64,000 bases of DNA from contig NZ_CP030033.1 in NCBI RefSeq assembly GCF_003611035.1, forward strand, positions 3,782,001 to 3,846,000. The letters run 5' to 3'. The position numbers and the translations under genes are program-made. This document shows, in pieces, positions 1 through 8,187 of the stretch. The DNA comes from Cryobacterium soli. Its GTDB lineage: Bacteria > Actinomycetota > Actinomycetes > Actinomycetales > Microbacteriaceae. The number at the start of each line of letters is the position of its first letter. Position 1 is the first letter of the stretch. Below the pieces are notes generated by a model. It did not search any database. It was not told the origin of the DNA and worked only from the letters and a program-made list of their open reading frames with translations.

Positions 1-339
1 GGGGCGTTTCGCCAATGTGCCCGCCTTTATGGCCGCCGGCCCCGGCGTGAGGCCGCAAAATGGCCGGTCAGGAGGCCCCCGAACCCACCGGTCGACGGCG
101 AAACACAGATGTAATGAACGGGACACGTCACGGCAACCCGGCGACCGCAGACTATGAGTGCGACGTAAGCCGTTGCTCACCATCTGAGACACCAATCCTC
201 AGTGGCTCACTCATCGAATTCGATGACGAAGCTATGCACGTCGGTGCTTGATGTGTGCGTTCCGCGCACGCCTGAGCACCCGGATTGGTAGCCGGCATCG
301 AGTTCGAGACCTGATCCAGTGGTTCGATGGAGGAACACG
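1..339. other. Gene-free left edge
   Basis: No convincing coding frame is seen here; the short frames lack a ribosome binding site and recognisable motifs. Positions 105-110 (CAGATG) can pair with 181-186 (CATCTG), enclosing about 70 bases that include CGGCAACCCGG, a string resembling part of the S-box (SAM-I) core. The downstream genes are flavin reductases, often linked to sulfur metabolism, so a structured leader is possible. The other S-box landmarks, such as the P3/P4 motifs, were not found. Confidence 0.2.
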
Positions 340-930
340 ATGCTGAAAATTACCATTCTGGTGGGCAACCCCAAGCCCCAGAGCCGCACCCTCAAACTTG
401 CGGAAACGCTGGTCGACGAGCTGCTCGTCGCCGGTACCTACGACCTGCGGGTCATCGACCTGGCCGAGTACTCGAGCCACATCTTCGAGTGGCCTTCCGC
501 CGAGATGGCCGAGCTCAACCAGGCCGTCGCCGACAGCGACCTGCTCGTCGTCGCCACCCCCACCTACAAGGCCACCTACACGGGCCTGCTCAAGGGCTTC
601 CTCGACCGGTATGCGGCCAACGGTCTGCGCGGGGTGACGGCGATCCCGGTGATGACCGGCGCCGACCTCAGTCACTCGATGGGCCCGGACGTCAACCTGC
701 GTCCGCTGCTCGTCGAGCTCGGCGCGAGCGTGCCCACCAAGGGCCTCTACTTCGTCACCGGCCAGATGGAGAAGATGGAGGAGATCGTGGCCGCCTGGGC
801 CGCCGAGAACCTCGCCGTGCTCCGTCTGTTGCAGCCCCTGGTGCTGGGCATGCTGGGCAAGAATCCCGAAACGGATGTCGAAAGCGCCTCCGACGCATCC
901 GCCCCCGTGTCGACCGGAGCGAGCGCATGA
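340..930 (+). CDS. NADPH-dependent FMN reductase (flavodoxin-like)
   Basis: Encodes 196 aa of the NADPH-dependent FMN reductase family, which reduces FMN with NAD(P)H in the cytoplasm, usually to supply a monooxygenase. The N-terminus LKITILVGNPKPQSRT carries the flavin-phosphate loop (GNPKPQSRT), followed by the DLLVVATPTYKATYTGLLKGFLDRY segment typical of SsuE/MsuE-like enzymes, broken here as DLLVVATPTYK then ATYTGLLKGFLDRY. The ATG at 340 is preferred over upstream starts because a GGAGG lies about 6 bases before it. The gene overlaps the next by four bases (ATGA), so the two are probably translated together. The client monooxygenase is not evident nearby. Confidence 0.9.
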   Translation: MLKITILVGNPKPQSRTLKLAETLVDELLVAGTYDLRVIDLAEYSSHIFEWPSAEMAELNQAVADSDLLVVATPTYKATYTGLLKGFLDRYAANGLRGVTAIPVMTGADLSHSMGPDVNLRPLLVELGASVPTKGLYFVTGQMEKMEEIVAAWAAENLAVLRLLQPLVLGMLGKNPETDVESASDASAPVSTGASA

Positions 931-1511
931 GCCCCCGCGACCGCACCGACGGCCCGGCCGACCTCGACCTGGCCACGGCCCTCGAACCGACCGACCAGCA
1001 CGGCCTGGAGACCATCAGCAGCGACCCGAGCGCCATCCGCGGGGCGTTCGGCAAGTTCCCCTCCGGGGTTGCTGCGCTCTGTGCCGTGATCGACGGTGAG
1101 CCGACCGGCCTCGTGGCGTCGTCGTTCTCGGTGGGCGTCTCGTACGAGCCGCCGCTGGTGCTCTTCTCGGTGCAGAACAGCTCCACGACCTGGCCCGTGC
1201 TGCGCCGCGGCGGACGCATCGGCGTCTCGATCCTGGGCAGCGACCACGGCCGCGAGTGCTACCAGCTGGCCTCCCGTAAGGGCGACCGGTTCGCCAACAT
1301 CGACACCCGCACCACCGACCTCGGTGCGCTGTTCGTGGAGGGCTCGTCGCTCTGGCTCGACTGCGAGATCTACTCGGAGACCCCAGCCGGCGATCATACG
1401 ATCGTGCTGCTCGAGGTGAAATCGCTCAAGGTGAGCGATGACCGCGACCCGCTGATCTACCACTCCGCGGCGTTCCGCAGCCTGGTTCCCGCGGAGCCCA
1501 AGGCCGCGTAG
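927..1511 (+). CDS. Flavin reductase domain protein (FMN-binding split barrel)
   Basis: A 194-aa protein of the flavin reductase (HpaC/DIM6) family. Residues around 35-180 contain FPSGVAALCAV, GLVASSFSVGVSYEPPLVLFSVQ and a late HTIVLLEV, the usual order of this FMN-binding split-barrel fold. Members reduce free flavin for two-component monooxygenases or act as oxygenase partners. The start overlaps the stop of the FMN reductase gene (ATGA), so the pair forms a translationally coupled operon. The N-terminal 30 residues are polar and lie outside the domain. Two unrelated flavin reductases side by side suggest supply for an oxygenase, but the client is unknown. Confidence 0.88.
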   Translation: MSPRDRTDGPADLDLATALEPTDQHGLETISSDPSAIRGAFGKFPSGVAALCAVIDGEPTGLVASSFSVGVSYEPPLVLFSVQNSSTTWPVLRRGGRIGVSILGSDHGRECYQLASRKGDRFANIDTRTTDLGALFVEGSSLWLDCEIYSETPAGDHTIVLLEVKSLKVSDDRDPLIYHSAAFRSLVPAEPKAA

Positions 1512-1660
1512 CCGGCTTCGGCCCTCATCGGCCGGCGTGGCACCTCACACCTCGTGCCACGCCGGTTCTTCTTCCGCGCCGGTGCCGTTGCCAGCGCCGC
1601 GCCGACGACGACGTCGCGGATTCAGTGCCGGCGCGGATGCCTGCTCGCCGCCGCTGCGCC

Positions 1661-1715
1661 GACTTGCCGCGTAACGCCCCTTCGCGGGCGCCGAGAGGGC
1701 ACTTTGCGGCAAGTC
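1661..1715. repeat. 55-bp palindromic repeat, copy 1
   Basis: A 55-base unit with terminal inverted repeats GACTTGCCGC and GCGGCAAGTC. It lies in the gene-free stretch 1512-1953 between convergent genes. The second copy follows in direct orientation after 18 bases. This is a REP-like intergenic element; a role as bidirectional terminator for the two converging genes is possible. Nothing else was seen in 1512-1953. Confidence 0.75.
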
Positions 1716-1733
1716 AGCAAGTGACTTTTCGCC

Positions 1734-1788
1734 GAGTTGCCGCATAACGCCCTTTCGCGGGCGCTGAAGGGGCACTTTCCGGCAAGTC
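1734..1788. repeat. 55-bp palindromic repeat, copy 2
   Basis: Second direct copy of the element at 1661-1715, the same length and about 85 percent identical by eye. The left arm has decayed to GAGTTGCCGC while the right arm ends CCGGCAAGTC. Both copies share the interior TAACGCCC, TTCGCGGGCG and GGGCACTTT. Confidence 0.75.
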
Positions 1789-1953
1789 GCGGATGCGGCC
1801 AGCGCGCCGGCAACGCGCATCCGGCTCGCGACGGCCGTGTCGGGCTGTCGCCGCCGGTGCTCTCGAAGTGGTCGTGCTGCACGGTCTGGACCGGGGTGCG
1901 TTCGCTCAAGCGTCCCAGCCCCAGGCGGTAGCTGAGGCGCTCGCTGGAGTGGG

Positions 1954-3165
1954 CTAGAGGTGATCGTGCTCGGCGTGGGCGCGGGGCACGACCGGCACCG
2001 CCAGCGCGGGGAAGATTGCCGCAGCGGCGAAGGTGAGCGGGTAGCCGACCACCCCGATCAGGGCTCCCATCAGCGGCCCCACCAGGGACGCCGCGATGAA
2101 CTGGCCGGTGTTCTGCACACCCAGCGCCTTGCCCGACCAGCCCGGGCCGGCCATCTCCGCGACCGAGGTGAACGCCAGCCCGTTCGGCGCCACGGTCACC
2201 GTCGTCGCGAGTACGAACACCACGGCGGCGGCGCCCCAGTGCGCGGCATCCACCGCGGCCAGCACGAGCAGCACGCTCGCCACGCTCACCGCCACCCAGC
2301 GCAGCGGCCGCACCCGGCTGCCGACTCGGTCGCTGACCACGCCGATCACGATGCGCCCGATCGCGCCCACGAACTGCGCGGCGCCCACGAGCACACCTGC
2401 GGCCAGCGCATCCCAGCCCTGGTCGCTCACCAGCCAGACCAGCCCGAAGGTGGAGATGGTGAATTGCGGCACCACCAGCAGAACGGATGCCGCGTGGATG
2501 CGCCAGAGGAAACCGCTCGTGCGATACGGGTTGCGTGCCGGCGCGACGGGGGCGCCCACCGGCGGGGCGACGCGGGGCGGGTTGGCCAGGCCGATGGCGC
2601 AGGCGAGAGCCAGCACCGCGGTGAGCGCGAACGGCACGACCAGGGCGGCGCCCACCCCGGAGGCGGCGGCGATCACCGGGATGGTGACGGCCGCGACGGT
2701 GACGCCGAGCGGCTGAGACATCTGGCGGATGCCCATGGCGAGTCCGCGCTTGTGCTTGGGGAACCAGCCCACCACGATGCGTCCGCTGGCGGAGTTGGTG
2801 CTGGCGGAGGCCATGCCGCCCAGCAGTAGGAAGACGCCGAGCGCGAGGTAGCCTTCGGACAGGATCGCCCCGCCGGCCGCGAGCGCCGTGAGCAGCAACC
2901 CGCCGGCGATCACCCACTTCTCGCCGATGCGGTCGGCCAGGGCTCCCCAGAGGATGAGGGTGAGCACCATGCCGAAGGTGGGGATGGCTGCGAGCAGTCC
3001 GGCCTGCGCCAGGGTGAGCCCACGTTCGGTGTGCAGCAGCGGGATGAGGAACGCCGGAGCGCTGACGAAAACCGTGCCGGCGGTCTGCGCGGCCACACCG
3101 AGGGCGAGCACGACCCAGGCGCGGGCGCTCACGGTCTGCGTGTCGGTGGGCGGGCTGGCGGTCAT
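1954..3165 (-). CDS. MFS transporter
   Basis: A 403-aa major facilitator transporter with about 12 hydrophobic segments. The loop after the second helix reads GALADRIGEK, the MFS motif A, and the second half has a related GVVSDRVGSR. A TNSASGRIVVGWFPKHKRGLAMG stretch (seen as ASGRIVVGWFPKHKRGLAMG) is typical of the MFS half joined by the central loop. The start at 3165 is preceded by a GAGGAGCC ribosome site. It is transcribed divergently from a GntR regulator, with a palindromic operator in between, so the regulator probably controls it. The substrate cannot be read from sequence; organic acids or drugs are both possible. Confidence 0.9.
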   Translation of the reverse strand: MTASPPTDTQTVSARAWVVLALGVAAQTAGTVFVSAPAFLIPLLHTERGLTLAQAGLLAAIPTFGMVLTLILWGALADRIGEKWVIAGGLLLTALAAGGAILSEGYLALGVFLLLGGMASASTNSASGRIVVGWFPKHKRGLAMGIRQMSQPLGVTVAAVTIPVIAAASGVGAALVVPFALTAVLALACAIGLANPPRVAPPVGAPVAPARNPYRTSGFLWRIHAASVLLVVPQFTISTFGLVWLVSDQGWDALAAGVLVGAAQFVGAIGRIVIGVVSDRVGSRVRPLRWVAVSVASVLLVLAAVDAAHWGAAAVVFVLATTVTVAPNGLAFTSVAEMAGPGWSGKALGVQNTGQFIAASLVGPLMGALIGVVGYPLTFAAAAIFPALAVPVVPRAHAEHDHL

Positions 3166-3196
3166 GGTGGCTCCTCGGGGGTTCCTGCTAATCTTC

Positions 3197-3220
3197 TGGT
3201 ACACCAGCTTGGTATACCAA
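3197..3220. promoter_or_regulatory. Probable GntR operator pair
   Basis: Two near-identical sites lie in tandem between the divergent MFS and GntR genes: TGGTACACCA at 3197-3206 and the perfect 12-base palindrome TTGGTATACCAA at 3209-3220. FCD-type GntR proteins are known to bind TGGTNNNACCA-like sites. The sites lie 32-55 bases from the MFS start, where repression of that promoter would be effective. Confidence 0.65.
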
Positions 3221-3343
3221 ATCGCGCGGAGCCGCCAGCGTGAGCCCCACGCATCCGCGAACCGCGAGTGAAGTCCCAGAATCTCCGGATTTCTGGTGCT
3301 CGAGTGATAGTTCGCGGGACGGGTCGGGCGTGTGAGGAAGGGA

Positions 3344-4102
3344 ATGATGATGACGACGAACGTGCCCAGCTCGCAGACCGTGCAGCTGTACGACCGGCTG
3401 CGGGCGGCCATTCTCTCGCTGCAGCTCGCGCCGGGGGAGCGGCTGACCGAGCGCGGCCTGGAGGCGAGTTTCGACGCATCCCGCACGCCAGTGCGCGCCG
3501 CCCTGGGCCGGCTCGACGCCGAGGGGCTCGTGCAGCGTGACGGCCGTGGCTGGATCGTCTCGCCCATCGACCTCGCGGAGATCGGGGCTCTGGCCGAATT
3601 GCGCGAGGCCGTGGAGGCCGCCGCCGTGCGCCTGGCGGTCGCGCGGGCATCCGACGACGACATCGCCGTTCTCGCCGCGGTGCTCGATGCCGCGCGTCCC
3701 GCCCCGTGGGCGTCCACCGACGACGAAGCGGATGCACCGGCCGCCGGGCACGGCGACGCGGAAGAAGGGGTACGCGCCGGCGGCGACTTCCATGTGGAGC
3801 TCAGCCGGCTCTCGGGCAACCCCGTCATGGTCGATGCCGTGCGCGGCGCCATGACGCGGCTGGCCCGCACCCGGTGGCTCGAGGTACGCACACCCGCCGC
3901 CCGCGACCAGGCCTGGCGCGAGCACCGCGCGGTGCTCGATGCCCTCGAGTCCCGCGACGCCGACACGGCTGCCCGGTTGCTCGCCGACCACATCCGCGGG
4001 ACCAACGACCGGCTGCTCGCCGCCCTCGCCGCCGACAGCCGCCGGCTGCGCGGGCACGGCCTGTCGATCGTGGCGGATGCACCGGCCGCGACGGTCCTCT
4101 AG
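3344..4102 (+). CDS. GntR family regulator with FCD domain
   Basis: A 252-aa regulator with an N-terminal winged helix (about residues 10-75; LYDRLRAAILSLQLAPGERL, then LEASFDASRTPVRAALGRL) and a C-terminal FCD ligand domain. The FCD metal-binding histidines are apparent in DFHVELSRLSGNP, EHRAVLDALE and LADHIRGTNDRLL. The reading frame opens with three Met codons; GAGGAAGGGA just upstream supports a start at 3344 or one of the next two. It probably represses the divergent MFS gene in response to a small carboxylate or similar ligand. Confidence 0.88.
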   Translation: MMMTTNVPSSQTVQLYDRLRAAILSLQLAPGERLTERGLEASFDASRTPVRAALGRLDAEGLVQRDGRGWIVSPIDLAEIGALAELREAVEAAAVRLAVARASDDDIAVLAAVLDAARPAPWASTDDEADAPAAGHGDAEEGVRAGGDFHVELSRLSGNPVMVDAVRGAMTRLARTRWLEVRTPAARDQAWREHRAVLDALESRDADTAARLLADHIRGTNDRLLAALAADSRRLRGHGLSIVADAPAATVL

Positions 4103-4138
4103 TCGGCTGCTGATGCATCCGGCTGGGCTCTGCGGCCC

Positions 4139-4167
4139 TTGACAGTTCACTTGCTTTTTGCAAGTAT
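4139..4167 (+). promoter_or_regulatory. Promoter with HxlR-like operator
   Basis: A consensus -35 (TTGACA, 4139-4144) is followed by the inverted repeat ACTTGC-TTTTT-GCAAGT (4149-4165), which fills the spacer and runs into a weak -10 (AAGTAT, 4162-4167). HxlR proteins bind such sites and block polymerase. The HxlR gene is the second gene downstream, so autoregulation is likely. Confidence 0.65.
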
Positions 4168-4216
4168 CGCCTGCATCAACGGACACCCCAATGGGACACC
4201 GACTAAGGAGACCACC

Positions 4217-4663
4217 ATGCCCTCAATGTTCGTCAACCTGCCCGTGACCGACCTGGAGCGCGCGAAGGCGTTCTATACGGCGGTCGGCTTCACCATCAAC
4301 CCGGCTTTCTCGGACCACAACGCGGCCTGCGTCGTCGTCGAGGAGGACCACAGCTACTTCATGATCCTGGTGCGCGAGTACTTCCAGACCTTCACCGAGC
4401 TGCCCATCGGCGACCCGGCGGTGCACCCCACGGCGTCGACGGCGATCTTCCTCGACAGTCGGGAGGCGGTCGACACCTCGATCGCCCACGGCATCGCGGC
4501 CGGCGGCTCCGAGCCGCAGCCGGCGACGGACTACGGCTTCATGTACCAGCGCCAGCTCACCGACCCCGACGGCAACTTCCTCGAATTCGGCTGGATGGAT
4601 CCGGTGGCCGCCGCCCAAGGCCCCGAGGCCTTCGCGGCGCAACAGGCGACTGCGCAGGACTGA
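4217..4663 (+). CDS. VOC family (glyoxalase-like) protein
   Basis: A 148-aa vicinal-oxygen-chelate protein. It opens with MPSMFVNLPVTDLERAKAFY and ends with LTDPDGNFLEFGWMD, the hallmark ends of a single VOC unit, with a probable metal-ligand Glu in that last strand. Such proteins act on or bind small electrophiles or antibiotics. The ATG at 4217 follows AAGGAG at a normal distance. It is co-transcribed with the HxlR gene 5 bases downstream. This is one of three cases in the window where a VOC gene is paired with its own regulator. Confidence 0.88.
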   Translation: MPSMFVNLPVTDLERAKAFYTAVGFTINPAFSDHNAACVVVEEDHSYFMILVREYFQTFTELPIGDPAVHPTASTAIFLDSREAVDTSIAHGIAAGGSEPQPATDYGFMYQRQLTDPDGNFLEFGWMDPVAAAQGPEAFAAQQATAQD

Positions 4664-4668
4664 GGTCC

Positions 4669-5331
4669 ATGGCCGCACGCGACTACGGACAGTACGGCGG
4701 CGTCACGCGAGGACTCGAGCTCGTTGGCGAGCGCTGGGCGCTGCTCATCGTGCGGGACCTGCTCGTTGGGCCGCGCCGCTACGGCGAACTCGCTTCCGGA
4801 CTCGCCCGGATCCCGAGCAACATCCTGGCGGCCCGGCTCAAGGAACTGCAGGCGGCGGGCATCATCCGCCGGGTGCCGCACTCACGCGTGATCGTCTACG
4901 AGCTCACCCCGTACGGCCGCGAGCTCGAGCCGGTGGTGCTCGCGCTCGGGGCCTGGGGCTTCAAGGCCCTGGGCGATCCGCGCGCCGAGCAGGTCATCAC
5001 GCCCGATTCGATGACGATGGATCTGCGCACCGCGTTTCGGGCGCACGTGGCCGAGGGCCTGCCGGCGACCGCCTACGCGGCGCGGTTCGGCGGCGCCGAG
5101 CTGCTGATCCGGGTGGATGGCTCCGCCCTCGACGTGACCCGCGGGAGCCTTGACGTGACGCCTGGCGGCGGACCGGTCGACCTCGCCTTCGCGGCCGGGC
5201 CGGGCATCCGTCTGCTGATCTCGGGCGAGCTCGCCCCGGAGCGCGCGATCGAGACCGGCGTGGTCGAGGTGCTGCGCGGCCGCAGCGCACTGCTCACGCG
5301 GTTCGCGAGCACCTTCCATCTGGCCGCGTGA
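4669..5331 (+). CDS. HxlR family transcriptional regulator
   Basis: A 220-aa protein. Residues about 10-100 are an HxlR winged helix (LVGERWALLIVRDLLVGPRRYGEL, split as LVGERWALLIVRDLL and VGPRRYGEL; then PSNILAARLKELQAAGIIRR). The C-terminal 100 residues resemble a sterol-carrier-like (SCP2) domain often fused to HxlR in actinobacteria. HxlR proteins sense redox state or electrophiles; only the domain architecture is seen here. It follows the VOC gene by 5 bases and probably controls the shared promoter at 4139-4167. Confidence 0.88.
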   Translation: MAARDYGQYGGVTRGLELVGERWALLIVRDLLVGPRRYGELASGLARIPSNILAARLKELQAAGIIRRVPHSRVIVYELTPYGRELEPVVLALGAWGFKALGDPRAEQVITPDSMTMDLRTAFRAHVAEGLPATAYAARFGGAELLIRVDGSALDVTRGSLDVTPGGGPVDLAFAAGPGIRLLISGELAPERAIETGVVEVLRGRSALLTRFASTFHLAA

Positions 5332-5684
5332 TCGGGCCCCGTCCGGCCCGGTGTAACTGGTTCCGGAACGGACATGTGCGCCCGGCGTACCGGCCCCATA
5401 TGTCCGATCGGGCAACAGTCGTGCGTGGCGGCGCGGGTTTGCCGCGCGGGGGCCGCGACCACGACCATCCGCTGTGTGGCGTACCTCGTTATGGGGGTGC
5501 CGCCGAAGCCTCCGCTCTCGCTAACCTCAGACCACCGAACGCGGTGGGCGCTCCGCCCGCACTGCTCCCGGATGGTTTGCACGCCCCGAAGCGGCGCACA
5601 TTCTGGAGGCAGTCCCGGCACGACTGCCCCGTCCACGCGCACACCCCGGGCGCAGCCGTGTCCGGGCACGCCCGAAGGAGCACT
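5332..5684. other. Gene-free stretch with an inverted repeat
   Basis: No gene is supported. An inverted repeat is present: GGACATGTG at 5370-5378 against CATATGTCC at 5397-5405. It may be a terminator or a binding site. The remainder is the leader of the NERD gene. Confidence 0.35.
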
Positions 5685-6485
5685 GTGACCCTGCATCCCC
5701 CCGCCATGCGTAATCGCATCGCCGCCCAGCTGGTCATCGAACACCTCCTTTCCCGCCAGACCGCGGTACCGCCGCGCACCCCGGTGGCCCGGCTGTTCGG
5801 CAAGTCGCCGCTCTGCCCGGAGAGCGTGAGCTGGTACCTCGGCGCGCAGGGCGAGATCACCGTGGGCAAGGTGCTCGCCACGCTGCCGCCGGACTGGACC
5901 GCCTTCCACGCGGTGCCGATCGGCAAGAACGACACCGACATCGACCACATCCTGGTGGGCCCCGGCGGCATCTTCACCATCAACACCAAACATCACTGCG
6001 GCAAGCACATCTGGGTGGGCGCGCGCACCGTCATGGTCTCCGGGCACAAGAAGGCCTACCTGCCCGCCGCCGAGCACGAGGCCGAGCGGGTCACGACCGT
6101 GCTGCGTGAACGGATGCCGCTGCTCGCGCCTGTGCAACCCGTGATCGCGCTGGTCGACCCCAAGCAGATCACCTTCCGCGACAAGCCCGTGCAGGTGAAG
6201 GTGCTCGACGCCCGGGTGCTGCGCCGTTGGCTGCTCAAGCTGCAGCCGGTGCTCAGCGACGACGAGATCGCCGAGGCCGTGGTGATCCTGGACAGCCCGG
6301 CCACCTGGCGGCAGCATCCCAGCCCGGCACCCGCCGACGTCATGGCCCGGTTCGCCGCGCTCGACGGCCAGGTGCGGCGGGCGCGCATCCGCCGGGTGGG
6401 TTGGTCGGTCGTCGCCTCGCTCTCGCTGTGCGGCGGCGCGGTGACCGCGGCCCTGCTGATCGAACAGGCGATGCTGGGCGGCTGA
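5685..6485 (+). CDS. NERD domain protein with C-terminal membrane segment
   Basis: A 266-aa protein with a NERD (nuclease-related) domain at about residues 50-160. It shows GAQGEITVGKVLATL, DTDIDHILVGPGGIFTINTK and HHCGKHIWVG, the conserved core of the family. The D-x-D-H pattern and later Thr-Lys are in the usual places of the restriction-like fold. A single hydrophobic helix (GWSVVASLSLCGGAVTAALL) lies near the C-terminus. The GTG start at 5685 is chosen because AAGGAG lies four bases before it; the open frame extends further upstream without a better site. The role of stand-alone NERD proteins is poorly known. Confidence 0.85.
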   Translation: MTLHPPAMRNRIAAQLVIEHLLSRQTAVPPRTPVARLFGKSPLCPESVSWYLGAQGEITVGKVLATLPPDWTAFHAVPIGKNDTDIDHILVGPGGIFTINTKHHCGKHIWVGARTVMVSGHKKAYLPAAEHEAERVTTVLRERMPLLAPVQPVIALVDPKQITFRDKPVQVKVLDARVLRRWLLKLQPVLSDDEIAEAVVILDSPATWRQHPSPAPADVMARFAALDGQVRRARIRRVGWSVVASLSLCGGAVTAALLIEQAMLGG

Positions 6486-6486
6486 C

Positions 6487-6975
6487 TCAGTCCAGCCGAC
6501 GCCAGGTGGTCACGGCCGCGGCGATGAGAACCCCACCGGTGTACGCAATCAGGTCGATGACGTCGAAGGATGTGCCGAGCACGAAGCGCGCCGGGGGAAA
6601 CACCGCGGCGATGCTGACCGGCAGACCCGTGAGCTGGAAGAGCTCAATACCCGTGCAGAACAGGATCGCGATGACGGCGACTCGCCAGCTGTTCATCCGC
6701 ACGAGGATGAAGGAGGCCAACAGGAACACGAGCACCGCGTAGAGCGCGTCGCCGACGAGATCGCCCACCAAACCCACGGTCGCGTAGGTCACGACGAGTC
6801 CGGTGATGACGATCATGACCGCCGCCGCAGCCAAGGACAGGCGTCGGCGCAGGATGAGCTGCTCCCGGCTGGCCACGGTCGGCACGACCTCGAGCAGGCG
6901 ATTGTCGTGCTCGTCGCCCATGCCGAAGATCGGTCTCACGCTGTCGAGGTCCGACGTGCCGATCTTGCGTCCCAT
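6487..6975 (-). CDS. DUF2809-like membrane protein
   Basis: A 162-aa protein with about four hydrophobic segments after a polar first 45 residues. The IELFQLTGLP and RFVLGTSFDVIDLIAYTGG segments match the conserved tail of DUF2809/VanZ-like small membrane proteins. No function is known. The ATG at 6975 is used instead of the TTG two codons earlier. It converges with the NERD gene, the two stops being almost adjacent. Confidence 0.75.
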   Translation of the reverse strand: MGRKIGTSDLDSVRPIFGMGDEHDNRLLEVVPTVASREQLILRRRLSLAAAAVMIVITGLVVTYATVGLVGDLVGDALYAVLVFLLASFILVRMNSWRVAVIAILFCTGIELFQLTGLPVSIAAVFPPARFVLGTSFDVIDLIAYTGGVLIAAAVTTWRRLD

Positions 6976-7178
6976 AGCCAAACCGTATCGTGCGCAGGGG
7001 CCCGCCAGACACCGCTTCGGGTTACGAATGTGTTGCGCTCCGGTGCGAGCGACCCCGGCGGGGCCACGCGCACGGCGCCTCCGCCGGGCCCTGTCCGCTC
7101 CAGGCCGTGCGCCCCCGCGGCCGCAGCCCTTCCACGCGAAAGTAGCCTCTGGCCGGCGGTATATCCTCCGTTTCCCGC

Positions 7179-8036
7179 TCAGGGGCGGGCCGCATCCACA
7201 AGCGCCCTGGTGGCCGGCGCCACGGTGTCTCCGAGCCGGGCGATGGCACTCGAGTCGTCGGTGGCGACGATGAACGTGTCGATTCCGTAGCCGAGCGCCA
7301 GCTGCGCCAACCGCTCCGGTTCGGCGTCGGCGACGGCCACGTTCAGCAGGCGGCGGATGCTCGTCGGCTCACGCCCGGCCGCCCGTGCGGCGTCATCGAT
7401 GCGGGCATTCCCCTCGCCGAGCAGCTCCGGCGCGGCGAGGCGCCCGAGCGAGGGCAGCCAGCCGTCGGCCGCGGTGCCGACGAGCCGCAGCATCCGCGGG
7501 CCGTAGGCGCCGAGCCAGATCGGAATCGGATGCGCCGGCGCCGGTCCCCGCTTGGCACCGCTGAGCCGGTAGAACTCGCCGTCACGGAAGATGCCGTCGC
7601 GGGCGTCGGTGTTCCAGATCTCACGGATCACCCCGATCGCCTCCGCCAGGGCCGACACCGCCTCGCCGGGGCTGCGCCGGTCGGCACCCATGGCCACGAT
7701 GGCGTCCCAGAACCCGCCGGTGCCCAGACCCATGGCCACCCGGCCGCCGGTGAGCAGGTCGAGCGACGCTGCCGCCCGCGCGAGCACCGCGGGCGGCCGG
7801 AGCGGAAGATTGTGCACATCCCCGGCCAGGTGCACGCGTTCGGTGCGGGCGCCGACCCAGCTCAGCAGGGTCCAGGTGTCGAGAAACCGGGGCTGGTACG
7901 GATGGTCCTGGAACGTGACGAGGTCGAGCCCGGCCCGCTCGGCGGCCACGGCCAGCGCCACCGTGCCGACCGGGTCGGCCGCGGCCGGCGTGATGAAGGT
8001 ACCGAAACTCAACGTTTGTCCGTGGTCGCCGCCCAT
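7179..8036 (-). CDS. LLM class flavin-dependent oxidoreductase
   Basis: A 285-aa luciferase-like monooxygenase-fold protein. It has GTFITPAAADPVGTVALAVAAE, shown as GTFITPAAADP then AAERAGLDLVTFQDHPYQP, followed by RVAMGLGTGGFWDA and PIPIWLGAYGPRMLRL, the usual series for FMN- or F420-dependent members. GGGAGA precedes the start. It stands alone between unrelated genes. F420 use is plausible in actinobacteria but the cofactor is not decided by sequence. Confidence 0.88.
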   Translation of the reverse strand: MGGDHGQTLSFGTFITPAAADPVGTVALAVAAERAGLDLVTFQDHPYQPRFLDTWTLLSWVGARTERVHLAGDVHNLPLRPPAVLARAAASLDLLTGGRVAMGLGTGGFWDAIVAMGADRRSPGEAVSALAEAIGVIREIWNTDARDGIFRDGEFYRLSGAKRGPAPAHPIPIWLGAYGPRMLRLVGTAADGWLPSLGRLAAPELLGEGNARIDDAARAAGREPTSIRRLLNVAVADAEPERLAQLALGYGIDTFIVATDDSSAIARLGDTVAPATRALVDAARP

Positions 8037-8187
8037 GGCATTCTCCCTGTCCGCAACGGTCCGGCCCCCACGCAGCCGGGCGGTCGTCTCTGCACAACCG
8101 TGGACACGACGGTAGAACCATCCGCCGGCATCGGCACCCCCTGGCGCACCCCTCGACCATGTCGGCGGCCGCTGCTACCGTGCTGGC

